DNA of 43,439 bases from assembly GCA_036260255.1 (NCBI GenBank), contig DATAAF010000015.1:1-43439 (forward strand), read 5' to 3'. Under the pieces are notes generated by a model. It did no database searches. It worked only from the letters and a program-made list of their open reading frames with translations, and was not told the DNA's origin. Shown here in pieces: positions 15,160 through 24,000 of the stretch. How positions within the stretch are numbered: position 1 is the stretch's first letter; the number at the start of each line of letters is the position of its first letter. The DNA comes from DASZJY01 sp036260255 (GTDB taxonomy: Bacteria; Actinomycetota; Acidimicrobiia; Acidimicrobiales; AC-14). The position numbers were made by a program, and so were the translations under genes.

Positions 15160-15231
15160 CAGGCCGCGTGTGTGTAACGGCACGTACGCCGTCGTATCCT
15201 CTGGTGGAAGGCAGCGAACAGGAGGTCGGCG

Positions 15232-15417
15232 ATGGTGAAGGTAGGCGACCGAATCGTTGTCGAGTCCGAGAAGGTCGGTTCCCCGCCACGACGAGGCGAA
15301 GTGACCGGCGTCTCGGGACGGCTGCTCACCGTGCGTTGGGATGACGGCGACCAGACGACCTTCGTCCCCAGCGCCGGGTCGCTGCGGGTGGAGCAGCCGG
15401 CCGACCAGAAGGCCTGA
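15232..15417 (+). CDS. DUF1918 family small protein
   Basis: 61 aa. MVKVGDRIVVESEKVG, then RRGEVTGVSGRLLTVRWDDG and TTFVPSAGSLRV. This is the single small beta-barrel-like domain of DUF1918, common and nearly always free-standing in actinobacteria. The function is unknown. The ATG has a strong AGGAGG 6 nt upstream. It is the first gene of a tightly packed run with the SRPBCC and PH-like genes. Confidence 0.88.
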   Translation: MVKVGDRIVVESEKVGSPPRRGEVTGVSGRLLTVRWDDGDQTTFVPSAGSLRVEQPADQKA

Positions 15418-15420
15418 GCG

Positions 15421-15888
15421 AACCTCCGCACCATCCGCCCGTTCCGGTTCGACGGCCGGTGGGACTTCGCGGCCACACCGGAGGAGCTGTGGCGGGTCTT
15501 CGACGACCACGAGCGGTTGCAGGAACTGTGGCCCTGGCTCCGGACGGTGGAATCGGCCGGCCTGGTGGAGGGGACGGTCTCGCGCTGCGTCATCCGGGCA
15601 CCGGTGCCGTATGAGCTCCGGGTCGACATCGCGATGCTGGAGGTGGCAGCTCCGCGCCTGGTGGTCGCCGAGGTGTCGGGGGACCTGGAGGGGCCGGCGC
15701 GGCTCGAGGTCGCCGAGACACCAGGTGGCTCCCACGCCCGACTGTGCTGGGAGCTCGAGGCGCGCGACCCTCTCCTGCGAGTTGCCTCCTTCTTGGGCCG
15801 CCCGGTGATGGAGTGGGGCCAGAGGTGGGTGGTGGACACAGGCGTCCGGCAGTTCCGCCGGGACGCACTCGGGGACAGGGGCTCCTGA
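15421..15888 (+). CDS. SRPBCC (START-like) protein, start codon not evident
   Basis: The frame reads FRFDGRWDFAATPEELWRVF, then ERLQELWPWLRTVE and a C-terminal EWGQRWVVDTGVRQF helix. This is the helix-grip pattern of SRPBCC/polyketide-cyclase-like ligand-binding proteins, about 150 aa. The domain begins only a few codons after the DUF1918 stop, in the same frame. The first usual start codon (TTG 15517) would remove the first strand and helix. Either a non-standard start is used, or the original start was mutated or misread. The stop overlaps the next ATG (TGATG). The ligand is unknown. Confidence 0.65.
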   Translation, partial: NLRTIRPFRFDGRWDFAATPEELWRVFDDHERLQELWPWLRTVESAGLVEGTVSRCVIRAPVPYELRVDIAMLEVAAPRLVVAEVSGDLEGPARLEVAETPGGSHARLCWELEARDPLLRVASFLGRPVMEWGQRWVVDTGVRQFRRDALGDRGS

Positions 15889-16253
15889 TGGGCGGGTTGC
15901 TCGACCGCGCCGAGGTCGAAGTCAAAGACGGCACGCTCATCGTCCGACCCAAAGGGCTGAACCGCCTCTGGGCGTTCAAGGGCGAGGTTCGGGTCCCGGT
16001 GTCGCAGGTCTCCGGCGTCCGCACCGGCGTCGCCCGCCGGAGCATCCCCAGTCGCTGGAGGACCCTCGGCACCTACGTCCCGGGCCTCATCCAGGCGGGC
16101 ACCTTCCGGGGGAACGGTGAGCGGTCGTTCTGGCTCGTCGGGCGCACGCCGACGGTGACGGTCGTCGACTGTCCGGGCGCGCGGTTCGATCGCATCGTGC
16201 TGCAGGTCGATGACGCCACCGCGGAAAGGCTCCGGCGGGCGCTGAGCGGGTAG
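15888..16253 (+). CDS. PH-domain-like small protein
   Basis: 121 aa. The order is GTLIVRPKGLNRLWAFKGEV, then VPVSQVSGVRTGVARR, then GTFRGNGERSFWLV, then VDCPGARFDRIVLQVDD. This is the strand pattern of bacterial PH-like (DUF-type) domains, ending in an amphipathic helix. No signal peptide. ATG at 15888 overlaps the SRPBCC stop (TGATG), so it is translationally coupled. The role is unknown. Confidence 0.6.
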   Translation: MGGLLDRAEVEVKDGTLIVRPKGLNRLWAFKGEVRVPVSQVSGVRTGVARRSIPSRWRTLGTYVPGLIQAGTFRGNGERSFWLVGRTPTVTVVDCPGARFDRIVLQVDDATAERLRRALSG

Positions 16254-16282
16254 GTATGGGAGAGACCAAGGGGGGAGAGATC

Positions 16283-17278
16283 GTGACCGACGAGACTGAC
16301 ACCGTCCCGACGTACGACCCCGAGGGCGCCGCCCTGCACCTCCTGGAGGGCACGCAGGCGGCCGCGAGGGCATGCCTGCCGTGGGTCGGCCGGGGCGACA
16401 AGAACGCCGCCGACCAGGCGGCGGTGGAGGCAATGCGGGAGAGCCTCGCCGAGGTGCCGGGCCGGGGCCGGGTGGTCATCGGGGAGGGCGAGAAGGACAA
16501 GGCCCCGATGCTGTACACGGGGGAGGAGCTGGGCGCTGGCGACGAGGTGACGTTCGAGATCGCCGTCGACCCGCTGGAGGGCACCAACTACGCGGCCTCC
16601 GGCCTCGAGGGAGCCATCTCGGTCGTCGCCGCCGCTCCCCCCGGGACCCTGTGGGGCACCAAGGCGGCGTACTACATGGACAAGCTGGTCGTGGGATCGG
16701 GCGCGGCCGGCGCCATCGACATCGACGCCTCTGCCGAGGACAACCTCAACAGCGTCGCCGAGGCCCTGGGCAAGAGCGTGCGAGAGCTGACCGTCGTCAT
16801 CCTCGACAAGCCGCGCCACGAGGACCTGATCGAGCGGGTTCGCAAGCTGGGCTGCGCCGTCATCGCCATCCCCGACGGCGACGTCATGGGGTCGCTGCGG
16901 GCGCTCGTCCCCCACGGGAAGGCGGACATCGCCATGGGCGTCGGCGGCGCGCCCGAGGGAGTGATCACCGCCTGCGCCACCCGGCTGCTGGGAGGCGACA
17001 TGCGGGCCCGTCCCGCGCCCCAGAGCGATGACGAACGGTCGGAGATGGAGAACGAGGGGGTCGACCTCGACCGGGTGCTCCATCTCGACGACCTGGTGGG
17101 CAGCGACGACTGCGCGTTCATCGCCACCGGGGTCACCACCAGCGCCCTCCTGGCCGGGCCGGAGCCGACGCCGTGGGGCGTGCGGGTGCGGTCGGTCCTC
17201 GTCACGCCGAGGCACAAGGGCGCCCTCGTCGAGGGACTCGTCCCCGAACCACCCGAGGCGCCGCCGAACGACTCCTGA
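16283..17278 (+). CDS. glpX: Class II fructose-1,6-bisphosphatase
   Basis: About 331 aa. It hydrolyses fructose 1,6-bisphosphate to fructose 6-phosphate in gluconeogenesis, as a cytosolic Mg/Mn enzyme. Family motifs are RVVIGEGEKDKAPMLYTGEE and VDPLEGTN (metal and phosphate binding), then MDKLVVG, PDGDVMGSL and GVGGAPEGVITACA. The length is typical for GlpX. I prefer the GTG at 16283, which has a GGGGGGAG about 5 nt upstream; an ATG at 16256, 2 nt after the previous stop, is the alternative and adds 9 residues. It converges on the CHRD lipoprotein gene with one base between the stops. Confidence 0.93.
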   Translation: MTDETDTVPTYDPEGAALHLLEGTQAAARACLPWVGRGDKNAADQAAVEAMRESLAEVPGRGRVVIGEGEKDKAPMLYTGEELGAGDEVTFEIAVDPLEGTNYAASGLEGAISVVAAAPPGTLWGTKAAYYMDKLVVGSGAAGAIDIDASAEDNLNSVAEALGKSVRELTVVILDKPRHEDLIERVRKLGCAVIAIPDGDVMGSLRALVPHGKADIAMGVGGAPEGVITACATRLLGGDMRARPAPQSDDERSEMENEGVDLDRVLHLDDLVGSDDCAFIATGVTTSALLAGPEPTPWGVRVRSVLVTPRHKGALVEGLVPEPPEAPPNDS

Positions 17279-17279
17279 G

Positions 17280-17780
17280 CTACTGGGACAGCTGGCCCCG
17301 GGCCGCCCCCTGAGGGAACGCCTGGGTGTGCACGTTGACGTAGAAGTTGTCGGGGTCGGCGGCGAGCCGCGTCATCACCGCGGCGTCGACGTTCGTGCAC
17401 CCGGTGGTGGTGGTGTCGCTCGCCGTCGGTGTCGTCATGGGCACGACGACACCGCCGCTCTTGCCCGCCTCCGCTTCATGGATGTGCATCGCCACCGGGC
17501 GGTCGATCCTCTGCACGGTCACCTCGTAGCAGGCCTCGCGCTTGGTGACGTCGAGGTTGACCGTGGCCGTTCCCGTGGCGTCGGGGTCACCCGGCGTAGG
17601 CACCTCGGTGGCGCCGGTGAGCGTGGCCTTGAGCCGCGTAACTCCTTCGACCCGGTTGGCCACGCTGGTGGCGGTGTCCCTGACCGTCTCCTCCGCCTCC
17701 TCGCCGTCGTCTCCGCACCCCGCCATCGCCGCCACCACCACGGCGATCACACAGGCCCTGGCCATCGACCGCTTCCTCAT
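17280..17780 (-). CDS. CHRD-domain lipoprotein
   Basis: 166 aa. A signal peptide with lipobox (AAMAGC) gives a lipid-anchored outer-face protein. The rest is one CHRD domain: LKATLTGATEVPTPGDPDAT, CYEVTVQRIDRPVAMHIHEA, NFYVNVHTQAFPQGAARGQL. CHRD domains are widespread in secreted proteins, with no agreed enzymatic role. AAGGAG lies about 9 nt before the ATG. The start overlaps the rhodanese stop (ATGA), so the two form an operon. Confidence 0.87.
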   Translation of the reverse strand: MRKRSMARACVIAVVVAAMAGCGDDGEEAEETVRDTATSVANRVEGVTRLKATLTGATEVPTPGDPDATGTATVNLDVTKREACYEVTVQRIDRPVAMHIHEAEAGKSGGVVVPMTTPTASDTTTTGCTNVDAAVMTRLAADPDNFYVNVHTQAFPQGAARGQLSQ

Positions 17781-18313
17781 GCCGGTTCGCTCCTTTCGTC
17801 GATGTCGGCAAGGAACTCCTCCGCCTCCTCGGGGGTGCGGCCCTCGTCGATGAGCCGCTGGCGGAGGAACTCCCGGACCTCCTCCTCGCTGGGCTCCCGG
17901 TCGCCGAAGCGCTCCTGCAGGTCGAAAAGGACGCTCATCATCTCCGCCTGGATGCGTTGGTGCTCGATGGGCCGGTCGTCGGGCGGAGGCTCCGGCTCGG
18001 CGACCGTGCCCGGACGGCCATCGGGCGTCGAGAGCGGCAGGCCGCTGGCGACCCATGCCTCCAGGCCGCCGTCGAGGTTGTCCGCCTGGAACCCCGCGGC
18101 CTCCAGATCCACGGCGGCGGCCGACGAGCGGTTCCCACTGCGGCACACGGCGACCACCGGCCGGCCGCGGTCGAGCTCGTCCAGTCGGTCCTTCAGCTGG
18201 TCCTGGGGGATGTGGACGGCGCCCTCGATCCGCCCTGCCTCCCACTCGTTGGGCCAGCGCACGTCGACGATCTGCACCTGGTCACGGCTGGCATCGAGCT
18301 CGGCGGGGGTCAT
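17777..18313 (-). CDS. Rhodanese-domain protein
   Basis: 178 aa. The rhodanese domain occupies about residues 1-100, with the active-site loop CRSGNRS and the catalytic Cys57. VQIVDVRWPNEWEAGRIEGA and GGLEAW are family motifs. It is a probable single-domain sulfurtransferase or sulfur carrier. The acidic C-terminal 75 residues (PEPPPDDRPIEHQRIQAEMM, then EEEVREFLRQRLIDEGRT) are helical and not part of the rhodanese fold; their role is unknown. Cytosolic. First gene of the operon with the CHRD lipoprotein. Confidence 0.88.
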   Translation of the reverse strand: MTPAELDASRDQVQIVDVRWPNEWEAGRIEGAVHIPQDQLKDRLDELDRGRPVVAVCRSGNRSSAAAVDLEAAGFQADNLDGGLEAWVASGLPLSTPDGRPGTVAEPEPPPDDRPIEHQRIQAEMMSVLFDLQERFGDREPSEEEVREFLRQRLIDEGRTPEEAEEFLADIDERSEPA

Positions 18314-18380
18314 GGGCTCAACCTGCCCTGCGCCTACCCGACGGAAACGCGTGCCAGCCGGTGGGGGCTAGAACTGGTGC

Positions 18381-18551
18381 GTGCCCACGCCCGTAGGGCC
18401 GGCGCCCCGTGACCCCGACGATCCCGACCTGTGGGAGGCGTGGTACGAGGCCGACGGCGACGACGCCACGCCTCGGTTCGGCTGGCCCGTCCGCCTGATC
18501 GCCATCGTGCTCGCCGTTGCGCTGGTGCTCCTGCTCATCGTCGCCGGGTGA
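18381..18551 (+). CDS. Small single-pass membrane protein (56 aa)
   Basis: An acidic, Pro-rich N-terminus (RDPDDPDLWEAWYEADGDD) is followed by one hydrophobic helix (VRLIAIVLAVALVLLLIVAG) ending at the stop. GTG start at 18381, divergent from the rhodanese gene with 67 bp between them. The acidic soluble part plus a terminal helix is typical of real actinobacterial tail-anchored mini-proteins. No family recognised. Confidence 0.5.
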   Translation: MPTPVGPAPRDPDDPDLWEAWYEADGDDATPRFGWPVRLIAIVLAVALVLLLIVAG

Positions 18552-18838
18552 TGCTGTCGGCGGACGTACGGGCGGGTTCACGGCGGGCCTGAGCGAGCTC
18601 CCCACCGCGCTGCGGACGCTCCGGCGCCGGCAGCGCGAGCTCTGCCGGCGACTGGACACCGACGCGATCCGCTGGGCTGGATGCGCTCCCGGCCCCTGCG
18701 CGCCACCTGACGACCACGCCTTCCGACTTCAGCCCCCCGCCGCCCGCGCCGACACCAGGGACGTATGGGCGTCGAGCGCCCCGAGGCGGGCGCCTACGCA
18801 CGGGCCGCCATCGTGCCCGCAGTCACGTTCGAGGCGGC
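18552..18838. other. Intergenic spacer before the alpha-galactosidase
   Basis: About 290 bp of very GC-rich sequence with no clear gene except a 25-codon ORF at its 3' end (18765-18842), listed separately. No obvious promoter or terminator. Confidence 0.4.
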
Positions 18839-18842
18839 ATGA
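18765..18842 (+). CDS. Possible 25-aa leader ORF, coupled to the galactosidase
   Basis: ATG at 18765 with AGGGA upstream reads MGVERPEAGAYARAAIVPAV followed by TFEAA. Its TGA overlaps the galactosidase ATG (ATGA). It could be a translationally coupling leader peptide or chance. There is no homology support. Confidence 0.22.
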   Translation: MGVERPEAGAYARAAIVPAVTFEAA

Positions 18843-20458
18843 CGCGCGTCCCCTGCGTCTTCCTCGCCAGCGGTCAGTCGGCACCGTTCGCCACCGGCGT
18901 CACCGCCGTCGGCGGTCTGGAGGTCGTCGCCGACCTGGTCGAGGACGGCGGCGGCCTGCGGCTGGACTGGTCGCTGCGCAACGGCGGGCGGCGGGCGGTG
19001 TGGGCCCGGCGCGTCGGCGTGGGCGTTCCGTCGTTGCCGCGCCAGGTCATCGAGCACGGCTGGCAGAGCTGGTCGGTCGTGCGGACGTGCGACCCGCTCG
19101 ATGTTCGCCCCGAGCGGCGCCACATGCCGGGTTGGCGCCGGGCGATGTACCTCCTCGACGGTCACGGGGCAGGTCACGTCGTCGCCGGCGACCAGTTCCT
19201 CGTGGACGACGCGGGCGTCACCGGCTTCCTCGGCGCACGGCACGGGTTCGGGACGGTCGTCGCCCAACCCGACGGCGGGCTGGTGGCGTGGGCGCTGCTC
19301 GACGGGGTGGCGATCAGGCCGGGCGAGTCCCGCCCCCTCGACTCGTTGTGGCTGGCGTCCGGCGACCCCGGGCCGACCTACGCCGAGTACGCCCGGCGTT
19401 GGGGCGAGGAGGCGTCGGCCCGGGCCAGCACGCCGGCGCCGTTCGGCTGGTGCTCGTGGTACCGGTTCGGGACGACCGTCACGCCCGAGGACGTCCGCCG
19501 CCAGCTTCGGCCCGCTCGGTCCCACGGGGTCGAGGTGGTCCAGATCGACGACGGCTGGCAGGTGCAGATCGGCGACTGGGACACGTTCTCACCGGCGTGG
19601 GCCGACGGCGTGGCGCCGGTGGCCGGCGAGATCCGCGCCGCCGGGCTGCGCGCCGGCATCTGGACGGCGCCCTTTCTCGCCGCCGAGACCAGCGCGGTGG
19701 CGACGCGCCACCCGGAGTGGCTCCTGCGCGACCACCGCGGCCGTCCGATCCGGGCGATGGACCACGCCACGCTCTGGGGCGGCTGGGCGGTGGCGCTCGA
19801 CACGACCCATCCCGGCGTGCTCGACCACCTCCACGCCACCTACGCCCGGCTCGTAGACGAGGGGTTCGACGTCCACAAGCTCGACTTCCTCTACGCCGGA
19901 GCGCTGCCGGGAAGGCGCCGCGACCGCTCCGTCACCCGGGCCGAGGCGCTGCGCCGGGGGCTCGACGCCGTACGGTCGGGCACCGGCGACCGTGCCTTCC
20001 TCCTCGGCTGCGGGTGCCCCCTCGGGCCGGCCGTCGGTGTGGTCGACGCCATGCGGGTGTCGCCCGACACCTCGATCTGCTGGGCCCAGCCGGCCGAGGT
20101 CCCCGGGCTGGATGAGGCGGCGCCGTCGGCGGCCAACGCCGTCCGGACCTCGCTCCTGCGCGCCCCCCTGCACCGACGGCTCTGGATCAACGACCCCGAC
20201 TGCCTGATCCTGCGCCATCCCCTCGAGAGCCGCACGCCCGCCCAGCAACGCCTGATCGTCGAGACGGTCGCCCGCACCGGCTGCTACACGACGCTCTCCG
20301 ACGACCTGGCCGAGTACGGGCCCGCCGACTGGCAGGCCGTCGCCCGCGTGCGGTCCCGGCTGCCCGGAGCCGACGCGCCCCTCGCCCTCGTCGACCCCTT
20401 CGCCGCCGAGCCCGCGGTCGTCCCCGCCGCCCCACCCCGACCGCAGAGCGCGGCCTGA
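18839..20458 (+). CDS. GH36-type alpha-galactosidase (melibiase)
   Basis: 539 aa. A beta-sandwich-like N-terminal domain (EHGWQSWSV at 72-80) is followed by the TIM-barrel: PFGWCSWYRFG at 201-211, VVQIDDGWQ at 233-241, GIWTAPF, then VHKLDFLYAG with nucleophile Asp349. CGCPLGPAVG is followed by DAMRVSPD with acid/base Asp410. These are the clan GH-D motifs. It hydrolyses terminal alpha-galactosides or related alpha-glycosides. No signal peptide, so it is cytosolic and probably acts on imported oligosaccharides. No transporter genes are adjacent, so the substrate is uncertain. Confidence 0.88.
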   Translation: MTRVPCVFLASGQSAPFATGVTAVGGLEVVADLVEDGGGLRLDWSLRNGGRRAVWARRVGVGVPSLPRQVIEHGWQSWSVVRTCDPLDVRPERRHMPGWRRAMYLLDGHGAGHVVAGDQFLVDDAGVTGFLGARHGFGTVVAQPDGGLVAWALLDGVAIRPGESRPLDSLWLASGDPGPTYAEYARRWGEEASARASTPAPFGWCSWYRFGTTVTPEDVRRQLRPARSHGVEVVQIDDGWQVQIGDWDTFSPAWADGVAPVAGEIRAAGLRAGIWTAPFLAAETSAVATRHPEWLLRDHRGRPIRAMDHATLWGGWAVALDTTHPGVLDHLHATYARLVDEGFDVHKLDFLYAGALPGRRRDRSVTRAEALRRGLDAVRSGTGDRAFLLGCGCPLGPAVGVVDAMRVSPDTSICWAQPAEVPGLDEAAPSAANAVRTSLLRAPLHRRLWINDPDCLILRHPLESRTPAQQRLIVETVARTGCYTTLSDDLAEYGPADWQAVARVRSRLPGADAPLALVDPFAAEPAVVPAAPPRPQSAA

Positions 20459-20507
20459 TCGCCGCCGCCGTCGGGAGGCGCCCGGCGGCGTCGTGTTAGA
20501 AACGGGC

Positions 20508-21017
20508 GTGGACGTCTCCGCCCTGCTCCTCGAGCTCTACGGCCGCATCCCGCCCCTGGCGCGCCGCGCCGTCGACGGCCTCGACGTCGACCAGCTGACC
20601 CGGCGGGTGGCGCCCGAGGCCAACCCCATCGCCTGGCTGGTCTGGCACCTCGCCCGGGTGCAGGACGACCACGTCGCCGAGATCCTCGGTGCCGAGCAGC
20701 TCTGGGTCCACGGGGACTGGGCCCGCCAGCTGGGCCTGGACCCCGACCCCTCCAACACCGGCTATGGCCATACCGCCGAGGAGGTGGCGGCGGTGCGGCC
20801 GCAGCGTCCCGAAGTCCTCCTCGAGTACCTCGACGCGGTCGACGCCCGCACCCGGACGATGCTCGAGGCCCTGACGGCCGCCGAGCTCGACCGCGTGGTC
20901 GACCGCCGATGGGACCCGCCCGTGACCCTGGGCGTGCGCCTCGTGAGCATCGCCGACGACAGCCTGCAGCACGCCGGCCAGGCCGCCTACGTGCGCGGCC
21001 TCCTGGAGGGAGGCTAG
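20508..21017 (+). CDS. DinB/DUF664 family protein
   Basis: About 169 aa. A four-helix DinB-fold protein with the pattern NPIAWLVWHLARVQDDH and, near the end, DDSLQHAGQAAYVRGL. These His residues form the expected metal site. In actinobacteria many members are mycothiol-dependent transferases or isomerases (family knowledge), but no substrate can be named. GTG at 20508 matches the usual family start; an in-frame GTG at 20493 would add 5 residues. A cytosolic enzyme. Confidence 0.82.
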   Translation: MDVSALLLELYGRIPPLARRAVDGLDVDQLTRRVAPEANPIAWLVWHLARVQDDHVAEILGAEQLWVHGDWARQLGLDPDPSNTGYGHTAEEVAAVRPQRPEVLLEYLDAVDARTRTMLEALTAAELDRVVDRRWDPPVTLGVRLVSIADDSLQHAGQAAYVRGLLEGG

Positions 21018-21057
21018 AGCCCGGGAACAGCTCACCGCCTGGTGGGAGGATGGGGCG

Positions 21058-24000
21058 GTGACGGCAGGCCCGGTGCCGGGCACGGGAGCCGACCCCCGCT
21101 CCCTCGAGCGCGACCTGCCCTTCGTCGGGCGGGAGACGCCGCTCGGCGCGCTGGTGGCCGCCGTCCAGGCGGCCGAGCTGGGCGAGCGGGTGCTCGGCCT
21201 CGTCGCCGGCGAGCCGGGCATCGGCAAGACGCGCCTCCTCCAGGAGATGGCCGCCCGGGTGTCGTCGCCCGTGTTGTGGGGAGCGTGCTGGGAGGGGGAC
21301 GGCGCACCGCCGTACTGGGTGTGGACCCAGCTCTTGCGCGCCCTCGGGGAGGAGCCCGTCCTCCGGGAGCTGTCGTCCGGAGAGGCGAGCCCCGACGCCC
21401 GCTTCCGCATGTTCGACGCGGTCGCCGAGACGTTCGCCTCGGCCTCGCAGCGACGACCGCTGGTCCTCGTTCTGGAGGATCTCCACTGGGCCGACGAGCC
21501 CTCGGTGCGGCTCCTCGAGTTCCTCTGCCGGGACCGACGGCCTTGCCGCCTGGCGATCATCGGCACCTACCGCGACACCGACCTCGACCCTACCGGTCCG
21601 TTCGCCCTTCGCCTGGGCGAGCTGGTGCGCGACGGCCTCCAGCTGTCCCTCGGGGGGCTGGGCAAGCGGGACGTAGGCGCCCTGGTCGGAGCGGTCGCCG
21701 ACCAGGACGGCGGCCTGCAGACGATGGTCCCGCTTCTCCACCGCCGGAGCGGGGGGAACCCGTTCTTCCTGCGCGAGCTGGTCCGCCTCTGGCGGGACGA
21801 GGGACGCCTCGACGGCGCCTCCGCGGACCTGGCGTCGGCCGTCCCGGCGGGCCTGCGTCCGGTCGTCGCCCGCCGCCTCACCACGCTCACGCCGGCGACG
21901 CAGGACACCCTCGCGGCGGCCGCCGTCCTGGGCGCCGACTTCGACGTCCCGCTCCTCGCCGCGGTGACGGGGTCGCCCATCGACACCGTCCTGCACGCGC
22001 TCGACGAGGCGCGGGGGGCGGGACTGGTCGTCGCCGCCAGCACGCCCGGCAGCTTCAGCTTCGTCCACGCTCTGGTCCGGGAGGTGCTCTACGACGGCTT
22101 TAGCTCGGCCGCCCGGGTGGCGGTGCATCGGAGGGTCGCCGAGGTGCTCGAGGAGCACTACGGAGACGCCAGGCTGCCCGAGGTCGCCCACCACGCGGTC
22201 CAGAGCGCGGTCGCCGGAGGGGGCCGGAGAGCCGTGGAGCTGGCCATGCGGGCGGCCGAGCGCAGCTTGGGCCTGCTCGCCTACGAAGAGGCGGCGGCGT
22301 GGTACGGGCGGGCGCTCGACGTCGTCCGCACCGACCAACCCGGCGACGCCCGCGAGGCGGAGTTGCTGATCCGCCGAGGCGAGGCGTACCTCGCGGCGGG
22401 CGATCTTCCTGCCGCCCGGGAGGCCTACGAGCAGGCCGCCGTCATCGCCCGCCGCCGCGACGACGCCGAGCAGCTGGCGCGGGCGGCGCTCGGCCTCGGC
22501 GCCGGCCTCGGGGGCTTCGAGGTGCAGCTGCTCGACCCGGCGCAGGTGGAGCTCCTCGAGGAGGCGCTCCACGCCCTCGCCCCCCGTCCGTCCCGTCTCC
22601 GCGCCTGGTTGCTGGCCCGGCTCTCGGTCGCCCTCTCGTTCATGGAGGGGGAGGCCCGGCGCCTCGCCCTCAGCGAGGAGGCGGTGGCTATGGCCCGCCA
22701 GCTGGGCGAGCCGGCCGTGCTCGGCTACGCCCTGGCCGGCCACTGCGACGCCATCCCGGGGCCCGACCACTGCGAGACCCGGTTGGAAGAGGCCACCGAG
22801 GTGGTGCGGCTGGCGCGCGCCGCCGGCGATCGCCCGCTCGAGCTGCTCGGCCGACGTCTCCGGCTCGTGGCCCTGCTCGAGCTGGGTGAGATCGCCGACG
22901 CCGACGTGGAGATCGAGCGGTTCGCCCAGGTCGCCGACCAGGTCCGCCAGCCTCTCTACCGCTGGTACGTGCCGCTGTGGCGAGGGATGCGGGACCTCAT
23001 GCGCGGCGATATCGAGGCGGCGGCGCGCCACTGCGCCCTCGCCGAGGAGATCGGCCAGCTCGCGCGCAGCCACAACGCCCGAATGCTCACGTTCACCCAG
23101 CGGTGGGTGCGCCTCCGCTACCAGGGTCGGGTCACGGAGGCGGGCCGGGCCATGGCCCAGCTCATCGAGCCCGAGGTGGGCGCCCCGTCGGTGACCCCCG
23201 CCGGCTGGCCCTACCCGGCGGTCGTCGCCGCCCAGCTGGGGGAGCTCGACCGGGCGCGCGTCCTCCTCGAGCTGTGGCGGGAGGCAGGCCTCGAGCGGCG
23301 CCTGCGCGACTCCGAGTGGCTGCCCGAGTCGGCCCAGCTCGTCGAGGTGGTGGTGCGCACCGGGTGCCACCACGTCGCCCAGCTCCTGTACGAGCAGCTC
23401 CGGCCCTATGCCCACCTGTTCTGTATCGAGGGGATCGGGGCCGCCTTCAGCGGGTCGGTCGCCTGGTACCTGGCCTCGCTCGCCCGCTTCCTCGGCCGCC
23501 TCGACGAGGCCGTCGCCTACGAGAGGCAGGCGAGCGACGCCCACCGCCGGGTGGGAATGGTCGGCGACCCGCCGCCGCTGGCCGCGGCTGCCTCGACGCC
23601 GCCGGCGCGCGAGCAACCGCTTGGGTCACCGCCCCCCGGTGAGGCAGCCATGATCTGTGAGGGGGCGACCTGGGCGGTGACCTACGGCGGGACAACTTGC
23701 CGGGTGCGCGACAGCAAGGGGCTGCGCGACCTGGCCGCGCTGCTCGCCCGGCCGGGGGACGACATCCATTCCCTCGAGCTGGTGGGCGGCGCCGACGTCG
23801 GATCGGGCCCCGGTCCCGCCCTCGACGACCGGGCCCGGCGGGCGTACGAGCGACGGATCCGCGACCTCCAGGGCGACATCGACGAGGCGCGGGCGGCCAA
23901 CGACCTCGCCCGGGCGGAGCGCGCCGAGGAGGAGCTCGACCTCCTCGTGCAGCAGCTCTCCGAGGCCTTCGGCCTCTCGGGGCGGACGCGGGCCACCGGG

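Noticed and set aside
18552..18838. Possible tRNA or small RNA in the spacer
   Set aside because: No cloverleaf, T-loop or terminator could be recognised by eye.
20284..23616. An 1110-codon open frame on the minus strand
   Set aside because: It is antisense to the galactosidase, DinB and AAA/TPR genes, is rich in Arg/Gly/Pro/Ala, and has no family pattern.
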